Shown here: positions 11,645-24,000 of the stretch, piece by piece | Position numbering within the stretch: the first letter of the stretch is position 1 | Layout of the letters: every line of letters begins with the position of its first letter | Assembly: GCF_949628265.1 (NCBI RefSeq) | Contig: NC_088789.1 | Location: 4,332,886-4,396,885 of the forward strand | DNA: 64,000 nucleotides | Origin: Cloeon dipterum | Taxonomy: Eukaryota; Arthropoda; Insecta; Ephemeroptera; Baetidae | Direction of reading: 5' to 3' | Position numbers and translations under genes: made by a program | Notes under the pieces: generated by a model | What the model was told of the DNA's origin: nothing | The model's input: only the letters and a program-made list of their open reading frames with translations | The model's database searches: none

Positions 11645-12577
11645 TTAGGCATTATGGGAGGCCTCTCTTGCGGTAAGAATTGTGTCTACAAATGAGCAAT
11701 TGCGACGGAATTCTCCATGCACAATAAGAGGCTCATCTTCAGGTTTCCAGGAATCATAGGATATTTCGAATCCACAATGAAAGCAAATGGTTCTTCCACC
11801 AATTCCACCATCTGTGCAATGGACAAATCCAGCCTCGGCGAGTGCATTTGGAGTTGGGGATTGGTACGGCCAGTTGGCAAAAGAGTCGAGTCGACTTTGA
11901 AAAGTTACAAACTCTGTGCTGATAGTTGTGTCATCATACCCACTGGATTGCAAGTTAACACTCACAGTAAATGGCCGAGTAGAGGAAGCATTATTGCCAG
12001 TTCCATCGTGATAGGTTCTGATAGCCTCATCTCCAATTTTGATGTTAACTACATTACCACTCAAAAAAGGACAATTGGAATTCCACCTAATGTGCTGTGT
12101 ATTCGCCTCATCTCCCTCTTCCCAATCACTGACTTTCAACTTACAATAATGGCACTCAACCTTGTCAGACTCTCCAGAATACACAAATCCGCTTCTTGCA
12201 ATACTGAGCGGACCAACGAAATTCCAGTCATTCTTTTGAAGCACTGAGTAATAGCGATGAGATTCATAATTGTAATTTGGCTGACCAATTTGTAAATTAC
12301 TTTGACAAAACTCAGGCGAATCCTTGCAATTTGCGTGCATTTCTTCACTAATTCTGTCAATATCATCGTTAGAATTAAGATCTCTCAATTCAATTACCAC
12401 TTGACAGAATGCGCAGTGCAGCTTGCGATCAGAAAACTTGTTAGATCCATTGTAGTAAAAACCTGCTTCCGCAAGTTTTTTCCAATCAATGCTAGCATTG
12501 CGCGGGAGTGTAAAATATCTATGAATTGCGAAATTCATGTTCAACTTTACTCGGTGGGGTCCTTCCGCACCAACCAT
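11645..12577 (-). CDS. BIR-domain protein without RING, paralogue of the nested IAP
   Basis: Single coding exon of 310 residues from the first in-frame ATG after a splice acceptor at about 12697 (exon 11645-12696). An upstream exon ending at 12765 with a strong GTAAGT donor reads open but without ATG, so I treat it as 5' UTR. BIR2 is canonical (C142, C145, H162, C169). BIR3 has C265, C268, H287, C294 with two extra residues before the histidine. The N-terminal BIR-like segment has CX2C at 55/58 and H81, but the spacing to the next cysteine is wrong. The chain stops shortly after BIR3 (AREASHNA) with no RING, so it cannot be a RING E3 ligase. Motifs shared with the nested IAP (HRYYSVLQKNDW vs HRLYSLLKKNDW; IARSGF vs LARSGF) show a local duplication. 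A role in binding caspases or other IAP clients is inferred. Confidence 0.85.
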   Translation of the reverse strand: MVGAEGPHRVKLNMNFAIHRYFTLPRNASIDWKKLAEAGFYYNGSNKFSDRKLHCAFCQVVIELRDLNSNDDIDRISEEMHANCKDSPEFCQSNLQIGQPNYNYESHRYYSVLQKNDWNFVGPLSIARSGFVYSGESDKVECHYCKLKVSDWEEGDEANTQHIRWNSNCPFLSGNVVNIKIGDEAIRTYHDGTGNNASSTRPFTVSVNLQSSGYDDTTISTEFVTFQSRLDSFANWPYQSPTPNALAEAGFVHCTDGGIGGRTICFHCGFEISYDSWKPEDEPLIVHGEFRRNCSFVDTILTAREASHNA

Positions 12578-12764
12578 CTTCACCGAAAGGATCCTATATG
12601 TATTTGGGAAAACTTTGAGTATGTAAGTCCTGCAGCTCTCTCTGCTAATCTTCCTGTGTGTAACAGAAATTCTGAAAGGCCGGGTCACAGTTCGCTCTAA
12701 AACAAACACAGGGACAATTTATGCAAAATATCAGCAAAAAAAACTACTCAATCAAGTTACTTAC

Positions 12765-12900
12765 GTATGTAATTCAAGTCAAAGAAGTAATTCCAGTCCG
12801 AAAAAATAGCGACAACTTGTACAGTAATAGTTTGATAACACAAAAAGTTAGACTTTCTTTCCTCTTCGTTTCGAGTGCGGCCCAGATGATGCTACACCCC
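12765..12900 (-). other. Probable 5' UTR exon of the RING-less BIR gene
   Basis: A strong donor (GTAAGTAAC on the minus strand, just below 12765) is followed by an acceptor (TTTGTTTTAG, ending at 12697) directly before the coding exon. The frame upstream is open for about 40 codons but meets a stop before any ATG. The right edge is a guess. Confidence 0.4.
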
Positions 12901-13815
12901 CTATATCCCTGCAGCTGTCAGCAGGCTGTCAGTCTCCTCTCTGTTTATTTTTTCTCTTTCCCTCCTTGATTCCACTGCAACAGGCAAGCAAGGCACGCAC
13001 GTAAGAATGAAGAGTGCCAAGTGAGCGGAGCGGGCAATGCAGGAACTTGTGCGGTGTTATAAACTGCGTTTGCGTTATCTGTTTCTGTTGGTCTTCACAT
13101 GAACCGAATCATACTGGGTTACTCTTGGCGCTAAATTGATGTTAGCCTCTAGGAATTAATAAAATCGGAGGATAAATTGGTTCTTCCGATCATCGGTGGG
13201 TTGCAGAGATTCGGAAATGATGAAATATCCGATATTTTCAGTGCAAATAATGATTAATTTTTGTAATTGCAAAAAGAAATTAAATTCTCCAAAAATTTGT
13301 ATCAAAATATTTTAATTTGTTTGAAAATTCATATTTTATTAAAAATTTAATGGAAAAAAAGGGAAATGACGATAAATTAAATCTCACAATAAGCAATAAG
13401 ATGCCGCAGCGGTAGCACAGCACAGTCAGCAAGAGCCAAAGAAAACGAGAGGCTGCTGCCTTCATTGGCCAATTTTTAGAGAAGACACGCACATAGCCAT
13501 AATGCTTCAATTTAATCTTTAAATGAGCCAAACCCTCACATCAGAAAATTGTAAAAATTTATTTTATCGATTTTATTTTACCCTTGCAACAAAAAAGGCC
13601 AGCTCTTCAAAACATCACCTTCATTTTGAGACCCAGGATGAAAAACAGAAAACAGTTGAGATCGAACCATTTTACCGTTGCAGAAAAATTCCGTTGAAAT
13701 TTTGCTACAAAGTGGCAAGTTCGAAAAAAATGACTAGATTATTTGCTTCCATCTCGACACAAACACAAAGACCTTTTACCTACCTTTTCTAGCAAGCAGG
13801 GGAAAGGAATGTCCA
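12901..13815. other. Noncoding stretch between the BIR gene and the 13.8-18.9 kb locus
   Basis: No frame with coding character. It should include the BIR gene promoter (around 12900-13130, moderately GC-rich) and then AT-rich DNA. Confidence 0.5.
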
Positions 13816-14861
13816 TCAGGCTGCTCTTCTTTTACTAGCCCTGACAGAGGAGTGGCAAATTTGGCAGTTTTCTCCCTCCTCGCCTCCATGGGAGTGCAAG
13901 AAAAAATATAGTTAGTTTTGTATAAGTTCAACAGGCTTCGTTCTTTTTACCTGGCCTGGAGATTTTTCGATCCTCTGTTCTGTCCCTTGAAGACTGGACA
14001 CATGACTGGAATTCTAATGCACCAACCCTGCACAGAGAGAATAAAAACATGATTGAATTTGGCTACGTATAATTTTTCTACCACCCAGTAAATTTACATT
14101 TTCACTTATTTGTAGGCAATTATTAAAGATTGTGCGAATTAAAATTTAATTCCATTCTTTAGATACAAATAAGTGCAAATGTGCACGTTTTATCTATTTA
14201 TGTGTAAAAATTGATACTTAAAACGCAAATGAGTCTTTTAAGACTTAAGTTGTCACTTTTTAAACCCAAAATGGTAAAAGAAATTATACCAGAGGTTCTC
14301 TGTTGAGAGGTCCTCAAGTTTAGGCTGGTTGGCCACTGGCAAAGGACGCAGCCGACTGGTTCGATCATCGTCTCATAATGAAGCCGGTGAGTAGTCCCAG
14401 CTCAGCACTTTCACTGACTTTGCAGCAAGAATGCTCCAAAGCACCAAATTTACCAACTGGTGTGAGACCAAGTCGATAAACGCAACGCATTTCTGAAAAA
14501 ATGGAACCATTATCAGTGTGAGGATCTAATTTTTATGGCTTTAAAGGCAGGAATAACTTTCCAGGTGTAATTCTGAATTATATCGCGCAGAAAACGCGAC
14601 AAACAGCAATATTTCTGCCGATTTTACACATAAAAGAAGAAGGAATTACTATTATAACTTTTTCCGTATCAAGATTTCTGCATTAATTTGTTAAAAAGTT
14701 ATACCTGCAGCAAGCGTAGTAGGCTGGACTTCCTGATTAAGCGCGATTGTTATGCTGGTTGAGGAAGTAGCTCTGCCGAGGGTAGTCGCCACCAGCAAAT
14801 GAGCAGCTGGGCACACGCCCCAGAAATCCCTTCGAAATCAGCCTCCAGCCAGCTGGAGGCT
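13816..14861 (-). other. Candidate further exons of the unrecognised locus
   Basis: Three to four short segments have splice-like borders on the minus strand: 14705-14861, 14290 to about 14392 or 14492, 13951-14027, and a last segment ending at a TGA at 13816-13818. Read together, 14392 to 13816 gives a clean frame (DDDRTSRLRPLPVANQPK..., LWVGALEFQSCVQ..., GENCQICHSSVRASKRRAA, stop). However, the acceptor at 14393 is weak and a second frame in the last two segments is also open. I cannot join them unambiguously to the upstream exons. They may be alternative 3' exons, a separate gene, or a spliced noncoding RNA. Confidence 0.3.
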
Positions 14862-15212
14862 CTGTCATAACAACCATGGTGATCAATAAAAGGTGCATAG
14901 AAGGTTTCCTTTCTGCCTTCGAGTTAAAATTTTTTATTCATCTCGACAACTTCTAAACAATATATTATATTTAAATATATTTAACCTAATTTAATGCTAG
15001 TTTTAAGGACTATCAGTGCAGAATTGGTATTTACATTGATCCTTAATCACTAAATAATTTTTTTCTTGACTGACCAAACATAATGATTTTTCTGACTTTA
15101 ATTGTCCAGTGTATATTTAAAGATTGACATATTTACAAAGATAACCTACTTTTCATATATTGCACAACCCTTTATAAAAGAACACGACACTTGCAGCAGC
15201 AGCAATAGTCTG

Positions 15213-16764
15213 TTAGGACAGCTGCTTTCTCACCGCAGAGAGCCTACGAACTGCTGAGCCTTGTTGTCGGCGATGCAGTCTGTAAGCAAATATTTATTTT
15301 CCATATATCTGTCTCTACAAAATTTAATATTTTAAAGAGGGGAGAAAAGTTTTGAGTAGCAATTACTGCCAAACTTTCAATATACCTGTCCTCCTTGAAC
15401 TGCTTTGACGGCAACGGAATCGCCAAATCATCACTAAGCGAAAGAGCCCGCTTCCTTGACTCTCCTGTCGAAACTGCACGACCTTCGTCAGCTGCAATCA
15501 GACAGAGCAGCTTTGCTGTTAATATATATTCGATCATGCGTTAGGTCTTGTAATTGCCAAAATAGAATTAAACAAGCAATTTTTAAAAGCAAACTTGGCT
15601 CTAATGAAATTAGGCTGTTCTAAATATTTCAAAAAAAGTCAGGATGGTATCGGTCCGAAAGTTGAAACCGGCTAAAACCTGGTTTAAAAATCCCGCAGAG
15701 GATAGGCAAGATCAGGCAGAAGATACAAAAAAAAGAGCTGGATGGCTTGGAGGCCTCCAAAAAAGCGCCTGAGTTGACAGTCTGTAGAACCTTCTGAAGC
15801 TTACCTCCTGAGGAGCCAGGTGCGTGACAAACGGCAGCATCCCGAACCGACTCAATTCTGGCCAGGGAACTCGGCTGAAAGACAGAAGGAAAATATTTTG
15901 TTCAAATTTAAATTTAATGAAACTCTTGGACTTAATTTTTGTAATAGAAAAAACATAAATGAATTTCAGCGATTTCGAATTATGAATAAAAAATCAAAAC
16001 ATTGATTAATACATCTATAATAATTTCAATTAAATAATCTTGAACTGCTTCAGTTTGTTAAAACCGTTAAAACAGGATTATGGAAAATGCTTTTTGCCAA
16101 TGCATGAAACTGCATTAAACTAAATCCTAACGTATGAGTTATTCATACTCATCCGTTAGGATTTAGTTTAATTTAATATCTTTATTTGTATTCATACAAC
16201 GGTTGAAGCCAATTTGAAAATTTGAATTTTTACTGTAGTACAATTAGGTCCCTTTTTGATTAATGAAAAATAGAGAACAAATAACCGTTTATTTTCAAAT
16301 AATGTCGCCCCGCACCATTCCACTTTAATTTTACGACTTCTTACCCTTCCCAAGTCGAGGCTCGAGGTGCCAGTGGAGGGGGAGATGGCGGCGAGGCGCC
16401 GTGCGAGGCCTCGAGGGTGGAGCTCGCTCATCATGGCATTGAACCCTCTACTCATCAGAGGGTGTTCCGCGACGGCCACCGCCAGCTCCATACCACCCTG
16501 TATATGCAAAAAGAGAACTTTATGCACTTCGGAAACAACTGGCGAAAAAGGGTTTTTATATTTCTGTACGGCTGCTGCAAAGAATTAAAACTGTCGAGTC
16601 TGGATGTGGGATTTTCCCCACTGGGAATATAATCATCTATAATAATGAAAACATAAACTTACAGCGTCGACCGCGGTTAGCGGAGAAGGAGAGCTGCTTG
16701 AGGAGCACTCTGCTCGCTCTGCTGCTCCCCTCAGCCGTGGGTCTCGGTTGGCGTATGCAACCAT
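15213..16764 (-). CDS. Unrecognised five-exon gene, 165-residue basic Ser-rich protein (tentative)
   Basis: Five small exons with good GT-AG borders keep one open frame: 16663-16776 (ATG at 16764), 16345-16497, 15805-15874, 15386-15491 and 15213-15279. The junction phases agree at every step, which is unlikely by chance. The product has a Ser-rich N terminus (CSSSSSPSPL), a segment ELAVAVAEHPLMSRGFNAMM, a basic motif SRKRALSLSDDLAIPLP and a basic C terminus (RRLSAVRKQLS). It contains RKRALS and RRLS sites of the kind basophilic kinases phosphorylate. No signal peptide or membrane span is seen, and I recognise no family. A donor at GCG|GTGAG (15234) could splice past the stop to exons farther left, giving a longer form. 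A noncoding first exon probably ends at 18867 (strong GTAAGT donor). It could also be a spliced noncoding transcript. Confidence 0.45.
16115..16171. repeat. Near-perfect hairpin, 18-bp arms, small-RNA-precursor size
   Basis: The left arm TTAAACTAAATCCTAACG (16115-16132) is fully complementary to 16154-16171. The inner bases (ATGAGT/ACTCAT) extend the stem, leaving a loop of about 7-8 nt. The whole is 57 nt and lies in an intron of the unrecognised minus-strand gene. It could be a pre-miRNA-like hairpin or a short foldback remnant of a transposon. Confidence 0.6.
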
Positions 16765-17059
16765 TGCTGAATCAGTCTGCAAAAAAAAACACCATTTCAC
16801 AAAGTAAAAAATTGTTTCTTTTCCTCTGAGAAAATTTTAAAAATGTGCGGTCGGAGTGGTTTGAATTTCCTCTACTAAGTATGTTTTTTATTTTAAATTG
16901 CCTCAATTTCTCCAAAAATTTCTATCGGACAATTTTTCAAGACGAGGTTATGAACAAAGATTTAGAAAATTATTGAAAACTGAGGTGCAAACATGGCCTC
17001 TATAACACCAAGTTTATTAATTGGGGATATTAAATTCATTTCCATGGAAGTAAATAAAG

Positions 17060-18063
17060 TAGAGTGTATTTCAAGACCAAATTTTCGTATTGTCTGGAAC
17101 TTTTCTTGACGAAACTGGTATTGTTCTGGTATTGTTTCTAAAAGGAATATTTAAAAATTTCTTGTCTTGTATTGTTTTTCAATCCTTCATGTTTTGGTAT
17201 TGCTTTTCTGACAAAAAAAATCTTGTTTCGGTATTATTTTTTTGTGAAAAAATTCTTGTTTTTGGGATTTTTTCTGGAAGACATCTTTATTAAGTTTTAT
17301 ATTACCAAATCTTGATTTGGCATTTTAATAAAATTGTCATTTTTGCTAGATTAAATATATTTTAAAATTGAAACTAGAGAGGGGACCAGGGACAGGAATT
17401 ACAGGATTCCCGTCCCGTCCCTGAGGGACGCGGGTAGAATTTTTTATTTCAAGACAGGGGTGGGACGGGACAGGGACAATCTTCAGCGGGACGAGGGACA
17501 GTTTTATCGGCAGCAATGGCAAAATGCAGCATTAAAAGCCTAAAGATTCTTACTTTGTCAACTCGAGGAGGAAAGAAAGCAATCCGAGTTCGCCAGCTGG
17601 AAAACACCTAGTTTGGTTTTTGTCCGCATTTTTCCGAATTTTACCCCGAAAGAGTCATATACATATTTCGTGCCAAAATAGTCAGAAAATTTGGAATATT
17701 GCGATGAGACATAAAATTTTCGGTCTCTTGGTGTAACCAGTGCAGGGTTCGCAAAAACACGCATTTTTTTCGGAAAAAAACCAACTGCATTGCATAAACT
17801 TTTTTGCGGATGTTTCTGCAATTTTTATTGAAAATAAAAAATTTACACGACCAAAAATAGGGATTTTTAAAAATTAGAAGAATTTTTCTATGAAAATTTC
17901 TCTACCACCATAAAGAATTCAGGAAAAAACAATATTCTTGTATTGCATTTTCCAGTATTGTTTGGTATTGTTCTGGTATTGAATTTAGAAAAAAATCCGG
18001 CAAAACAAGAACAATACCGGAATTCCGGTATTTTTTTCGGTCTTGTTCTTGAAATACACTCTA
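17060..18063. mobile_element. hAT-like non-autonomous transposon, 1,004 bp, with perfect 8-bp target duplication
   Basis: Terminal inverted repeats TAGAGTGTATTTCAAGA are identical for 17 bp at both ends. They are flanked by a perfect direct repeat AAATAAAG (17052-17059 and 18064-18071), the 8-bp target duplication typical of hAT elements. The inside has no transposase frame. It carries repeated GTATTGTTCTGGTATTG-like units near both ends and a GGGAC-rich block in the middle. It sits in the intron between the putative first and second exons of the unrecognised minus-strand locus. The perfect duplication suggests a fairly recent insertion. Confidence 0.8.
17380..17500 (+). repeat. GGGAC-rich tract with a G-quadruplex motif inside the hAT-like element
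   Basis: Variants of GGGAC/GTCCC recur in both orientations (CCCGTCCCGTCCC near 17409; GGGACGCGGG near 17425). At 17457-17475 four G-runs of 3-4 are separated by 1, 2 and 3 bases (GGGGTGGGACGGGACAGGG), which meets the usual G3+N1-7 G-quadruplex pattern. The opposite-strand C-rich run could pair with it as a hairpin instead. Confidence 0.6.
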
Positions 18064-18169
18064 AAATAAAGATTTAATTATTTTTCTAGCTGACAAATTA
18101 AGTTAGTTAATTTTTTTTTCGAAACAGCAAGGAGGAAAAAACAAGGTGGATTTATATTTTTTTTTTGCT

Positions 18170-18420
18170 TTTTTTATCCCTGTCCGAGGACCAGAGGACC
18201 GGGAAGGGCGCGCATTGCACTAGCACGAATGCTGAAACCCGGGTCCCAATAACACCGCGACCGGATAACATGGGCGCACCAGGCCGCACAGGGACCCAGC
18301 CCACTCAAGGGCCACTCGCCTCCGCACCGAGGACTGCATTGAAACGCTAGACATTCGTCCCGTGAAGCCAAATCACGCATGCTGGAAAGGTGCAAACCAG
18401 CAAGTAGCGAGATTAAATTA
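18170..18420. other. Isolated GC-rich segment of unknown origin
   Basis: About 240 bp of markedly GC-rich sequence in an otherwise AT-rich region, between the hAT-like element and the LCMT1 divergent promoter. It contains no splice-supported exon. A 73-codon minus-strand frame is open but without recognisable motifs. It may be a fragment of a retroelement or a regulatory island. Confidence 0.35.
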
Positions 18421-18866
18421 TTAAAATCAATAATAATTGAAAATCTTAATTATTTGTCAATATACAACCAAACGGGAGCCCCCACCGAAATTCTAGAACC
18501 ACCTGCCACCTGTACGCATCGGACTGAACCAATATGTCTATGACCTTGGCCTACATCAACATATAATTTATTGCGCACAGCATGAGGGCGGCAGTTCACG
18601 TTCACAGAAGATTATTGCGATTATTTCCACCATTTGCTGTCAACAATCCAAGCAACTAGAATTTTCCCAGGAAATTGTGACAGACAAGCTGCGATCATGC
18701 CGAAATATTCGAAATATTATGGTAATCTTAAAAATGAAGGGAGCTCAATCAATGTGCGCACAACGTGGTCATACTAATAGTCCTCGGTTTTGAAGCATGA
18801 AAATCGACTAGTCTATGAGCGGTTATCGCGGAAATGCAGCCAATTTGTGTACTTAAACAACTTACC

Positions 18867-20429
<1,563 letters not shown>

Positions 20430-20648
20430 TTATTCAAGTCTGACCGACCAAGTAATCAAGTCTAATCCTTGTTCATGGGAATGTTTTCAGTTATTTTAAT
20501 TTTTCTCCCTCATATCGCCCATTTCTCAAAAGTCTGCGTTTTAATTATGTTGTGATATTTCCACTGATTTGTTCCACACAGCAGTTCCAGTGAATTAAGT
20601 TTGCTGTAGTTTGGGAAAATATCGGTTGCAAGTGCGAGATAATTGAGC

Positions 20649-20654
20649 AATAAA
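20649..20654 (+). terminator. LCMT1 poly(A) signal AATAAA
   Basis: Canonical hexamer about 220 bp after the LCMT1 stop codon, the first on the plus strand downstream of the gene. Confidence 0.6.
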
Positions 20655-21045
20655 GTCTAAAAAGGTATTGAAACGTACAAATTGTAGAATTGGGTCTGTA
20701 TGCAAACTATCAACGGATTTGATGTGGCCGCCCTAGCTGAAGTGAATGCTTGCATTTGACTAAAAGTTATTTTTAATTTTTGTCACTGCTAATAAAACCA
20801 AAGAAAACTCAATAATGAGTGCTTTAATATTAAATCGCAACTAAATACATAGGCATGCTGCCATTTGCAGATTTTTTTGTAATTAAAAACGTCTGGTAAA
20901 AGTTTAATACTTTAATAGATTGAGTCAATTACAGAGGTAGAAACTAAAGATTACATAACAGTATAATCAACAAAATTGATCATTAAGTTGGCAGTCCAGT
21001 CTCCTCTCAAGATCGCAGCATAAATAAATGGTAGAAAGTCTTAGC

Positions 21046-24000
21046 TTAGAGTCTGAGGGGATGCTCCTGGACCAAACCACCAGCTTCGCACACGTCACCA
21101 GCGATGGCGGACATCCGCTTGAAGTTGTCTAAGCTGGAGCTTGATCCAAGCGCGCTCAGGTTGATCCTAACTCGGTCCGCAGCCTGAAAATAGCCAAATC
21201 GGTTAGTGTTTTTTCAATATTCTGGATCACGGTTAAACTAACCTCAGAGCACCAAACAGAAGCCAGATTCTCTTCGTGCTTGGCTGTGGATGCTCCGCTT
21301 TCTAGCGCTCTCGATGCTCGCGAGAGGACAACAGCAGACGAGTAAATGTCAATGGCGGCGCTGGCAAGTCTGTTAAGCTCAAACTGTTTGTCAACGATTG
21401 AGCGGCCGTGCTTCATCAAAAGGGACTCAACGGCTTCACCAAAGTTGCCCACGCACTGCAAATTTAAATCTCCATAATGAATTTGCAAATTCATGCTGCT
21501 GTTATCTACCTTTGCGATTTGCGTGGCGGACGAGGAGAGATTAGGGTGGACACCTCCAAGGGAAGGGGTTGAACCGAGGCCGACACTGCGGAAGGCGCGA
21601 CGTCCGGCTTCACTGAAGATGATTCCAAGGTTGGCAGCGGGGTTCTTGAAAGCCCTTTGGAGCTCCTTCAGATGGCTACCAGCGTACTGAATGCCTAGAA
21701 TTAAAAATAATGTTTCAAATGCCTGGAGGTAAACTAGAAATTGTAATTGACAGCTTTATATATGGATAAAATCCTCAAATAAATTTATACAGCAGGTTGT
21801 ACCAAAATCAGCAAAGCGTAACAAAGAGGCAGCATTTTAGATCCCATATTTTTCTCACACCTTTAGCTGCTTTTATATTGGTTTTGTAATTTCTAGTCAG
21901 AGTGGTTATTAATGGCTTCCATGCCAAATTGTAAACTCTATTTTGGATTCCTGTGTTGTTTAAACTTCATTAACTTTTACTCTTTGAGTTATTTTTTAAT
22001 TTTATTTTACTCAGTTTCAATCAGCAATAAATAGTCAACTATTGCTTGTATTGCACTAGTGTTCAACTTAGTGTTAAAACTATGGAGAAAATTTTAAAAA
22101 TAAAAAGCTAAGACTGACGTACCAGTAAGAGCGACAAAGAGCCTGAGAATGTCGTTGGTGCCCTCAAAGATCCTGAAGATGCGGAGATCCCTCATGACTC
22201 TCTCGAGTCCCGTGTCCTTCATGAAGCCCATTCCACCGAGAATCTGGATGGCCTCGTCAGTGACGTACCAGGCAGCTTCAGAGGCGAAAATTTTGCTGAT
22301 CGCCGCCTCCAAGTGGTAATCGACGGAGCCAGAGTCCATATTGGAGCTGATCATGTAGGCCATCGACTCGGTGACGTACTGCAGCATAGCCATGCGGGCT
22401 ATCTTTTCCTGGATGGCACCATACTCCTTCAGGGTGTGTCCAAACTGTACACGAGTGACGGCATGGTCGACGGCCTTGCGGATAACAGCACGCATGGTGC
22501 CAGACAGGGCGGCGCCCATGCCAAAGCGACCGTTGTTCAAAATATTCATGGCCACCTGAGATAACAAAAACATTAATTTGATGCATTTGTTTCCAAAATT
22601 GAATGTAGAAACCTTGAAACCGTTTCCAACTCCACCAAGGACATTCTCAATCGGAATTTTTACATCCTCGTAGTAGACCTCAGTAGTGTTTGAGCATTTG
22701 ATGCCCATTTTCTTCTCAGGAGGGCCGCTGGTCACTCCACCAAAGCTCCTCTGCACAATGAAAGCAGTCACCTTGTCTTTCTCAGCACCTATGGGGGTGA
22801 AATGTAATCCTGTTGATCTAAAATAATATAATACTCACCAGTCTTTTCATCCTTAATCGGTGTTTGAGCAAACACAGTCATGACCTCAGCAAGTCCACCA
22901 TTACTGATCCAGATCTTGCTTCCATTGAGAATGAAGTGCTTGCCATCAGGAGACAAAACAGCACGCGTCCTGCAAAGGAAAGTGTTGTTTAGTCTCTCAT
23001 GCAGCCTGATTTCAGCGGGACTTACTTGATTGAGCCGGCATCACTTCCACTGCTTGGCTCAGTGAGGCAAAAAGCAGCAAAATGCTCTCCAGAAGCAACC
23101 TTGGGCAGATACTTCTGCTTCTGTGCGTCAGTACCATAGAGCAGAATACCCTGCGAAAAATTTTCTCATTGAACCTTTTCCTAAAAATGCGCATCAATTT
23201 AATGTCAATATTTAAGGCGGCAGCTGGCCGGACCACCTTGACCAAATTTTTTGCCCAGCGGCTGGTGCGGCTGACAATATTTTAAACGTGAAATTTGATA
23301 GTGTTTTAAGGCCCAAAGGGCCAGAAGACATTTTTTTCTCCTGCACTTTTTAATTATTAACCCTTTTCCCCAGGGGCTGCCAACGTGACCAAAAATTTGC
23401 CGGCTGGCGCGGCTGGCTGAGACCTCTAATATTGATCTTATTTCGCAGCAACTTTGAACATTGCACATTGAACTTCCTCCACTTAAAGTCTAGCGTATTT
23501 TTATCAACGCAAACAAAATATAGATTGAGAGATAAATCATTGAAAGGCCAAATCTTTATCAACGCAAGCACAAATGAACCGAGTAGCAAAGTACAAGTTT
23601 GTTTTGAAGAGCTGACACGTAATGAGGTGAACTGACCGAGAAATTATGAAACTATTGAGAACTTTCATAACAAATTTATGAGTTCACAATTTATGTAATT
23701 CAAGAGTAAAATATTTTGATTCTTACCTTGAACCCAATGGACTGATGGGCACCAAGAGTAATGCCGACACCAAGGTCATTGGCGCCGACAATTTCGACCA
23801 TTCTTGCATACTGGGTGTTGCTCAAGCCGACACCATTCAACTCAGTCGGCACCTGCAATGCGGTTCATCGTTCTCAAAGTGTAAAGTTGCCAACATCCAA
23901 CTAGATCAGTGGCTGCCAAATTTGTTGCATGACCGAGGAGCCAAATTCGAGCCAGGCAACATACTATAGGCATATAATATTTGAAGCCTTACCTGAAGAC

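Noticed and set aside
12696-12709. Extending the RING-less BIR protein to an ATG at 12709
   Set aside because: That ATG lies in the polypyrimidine tract of a strong splice acceptor (TTTGTTTTAG), so it is most likely intronic; the first in-frame ATG after the acceptor is at 12577.
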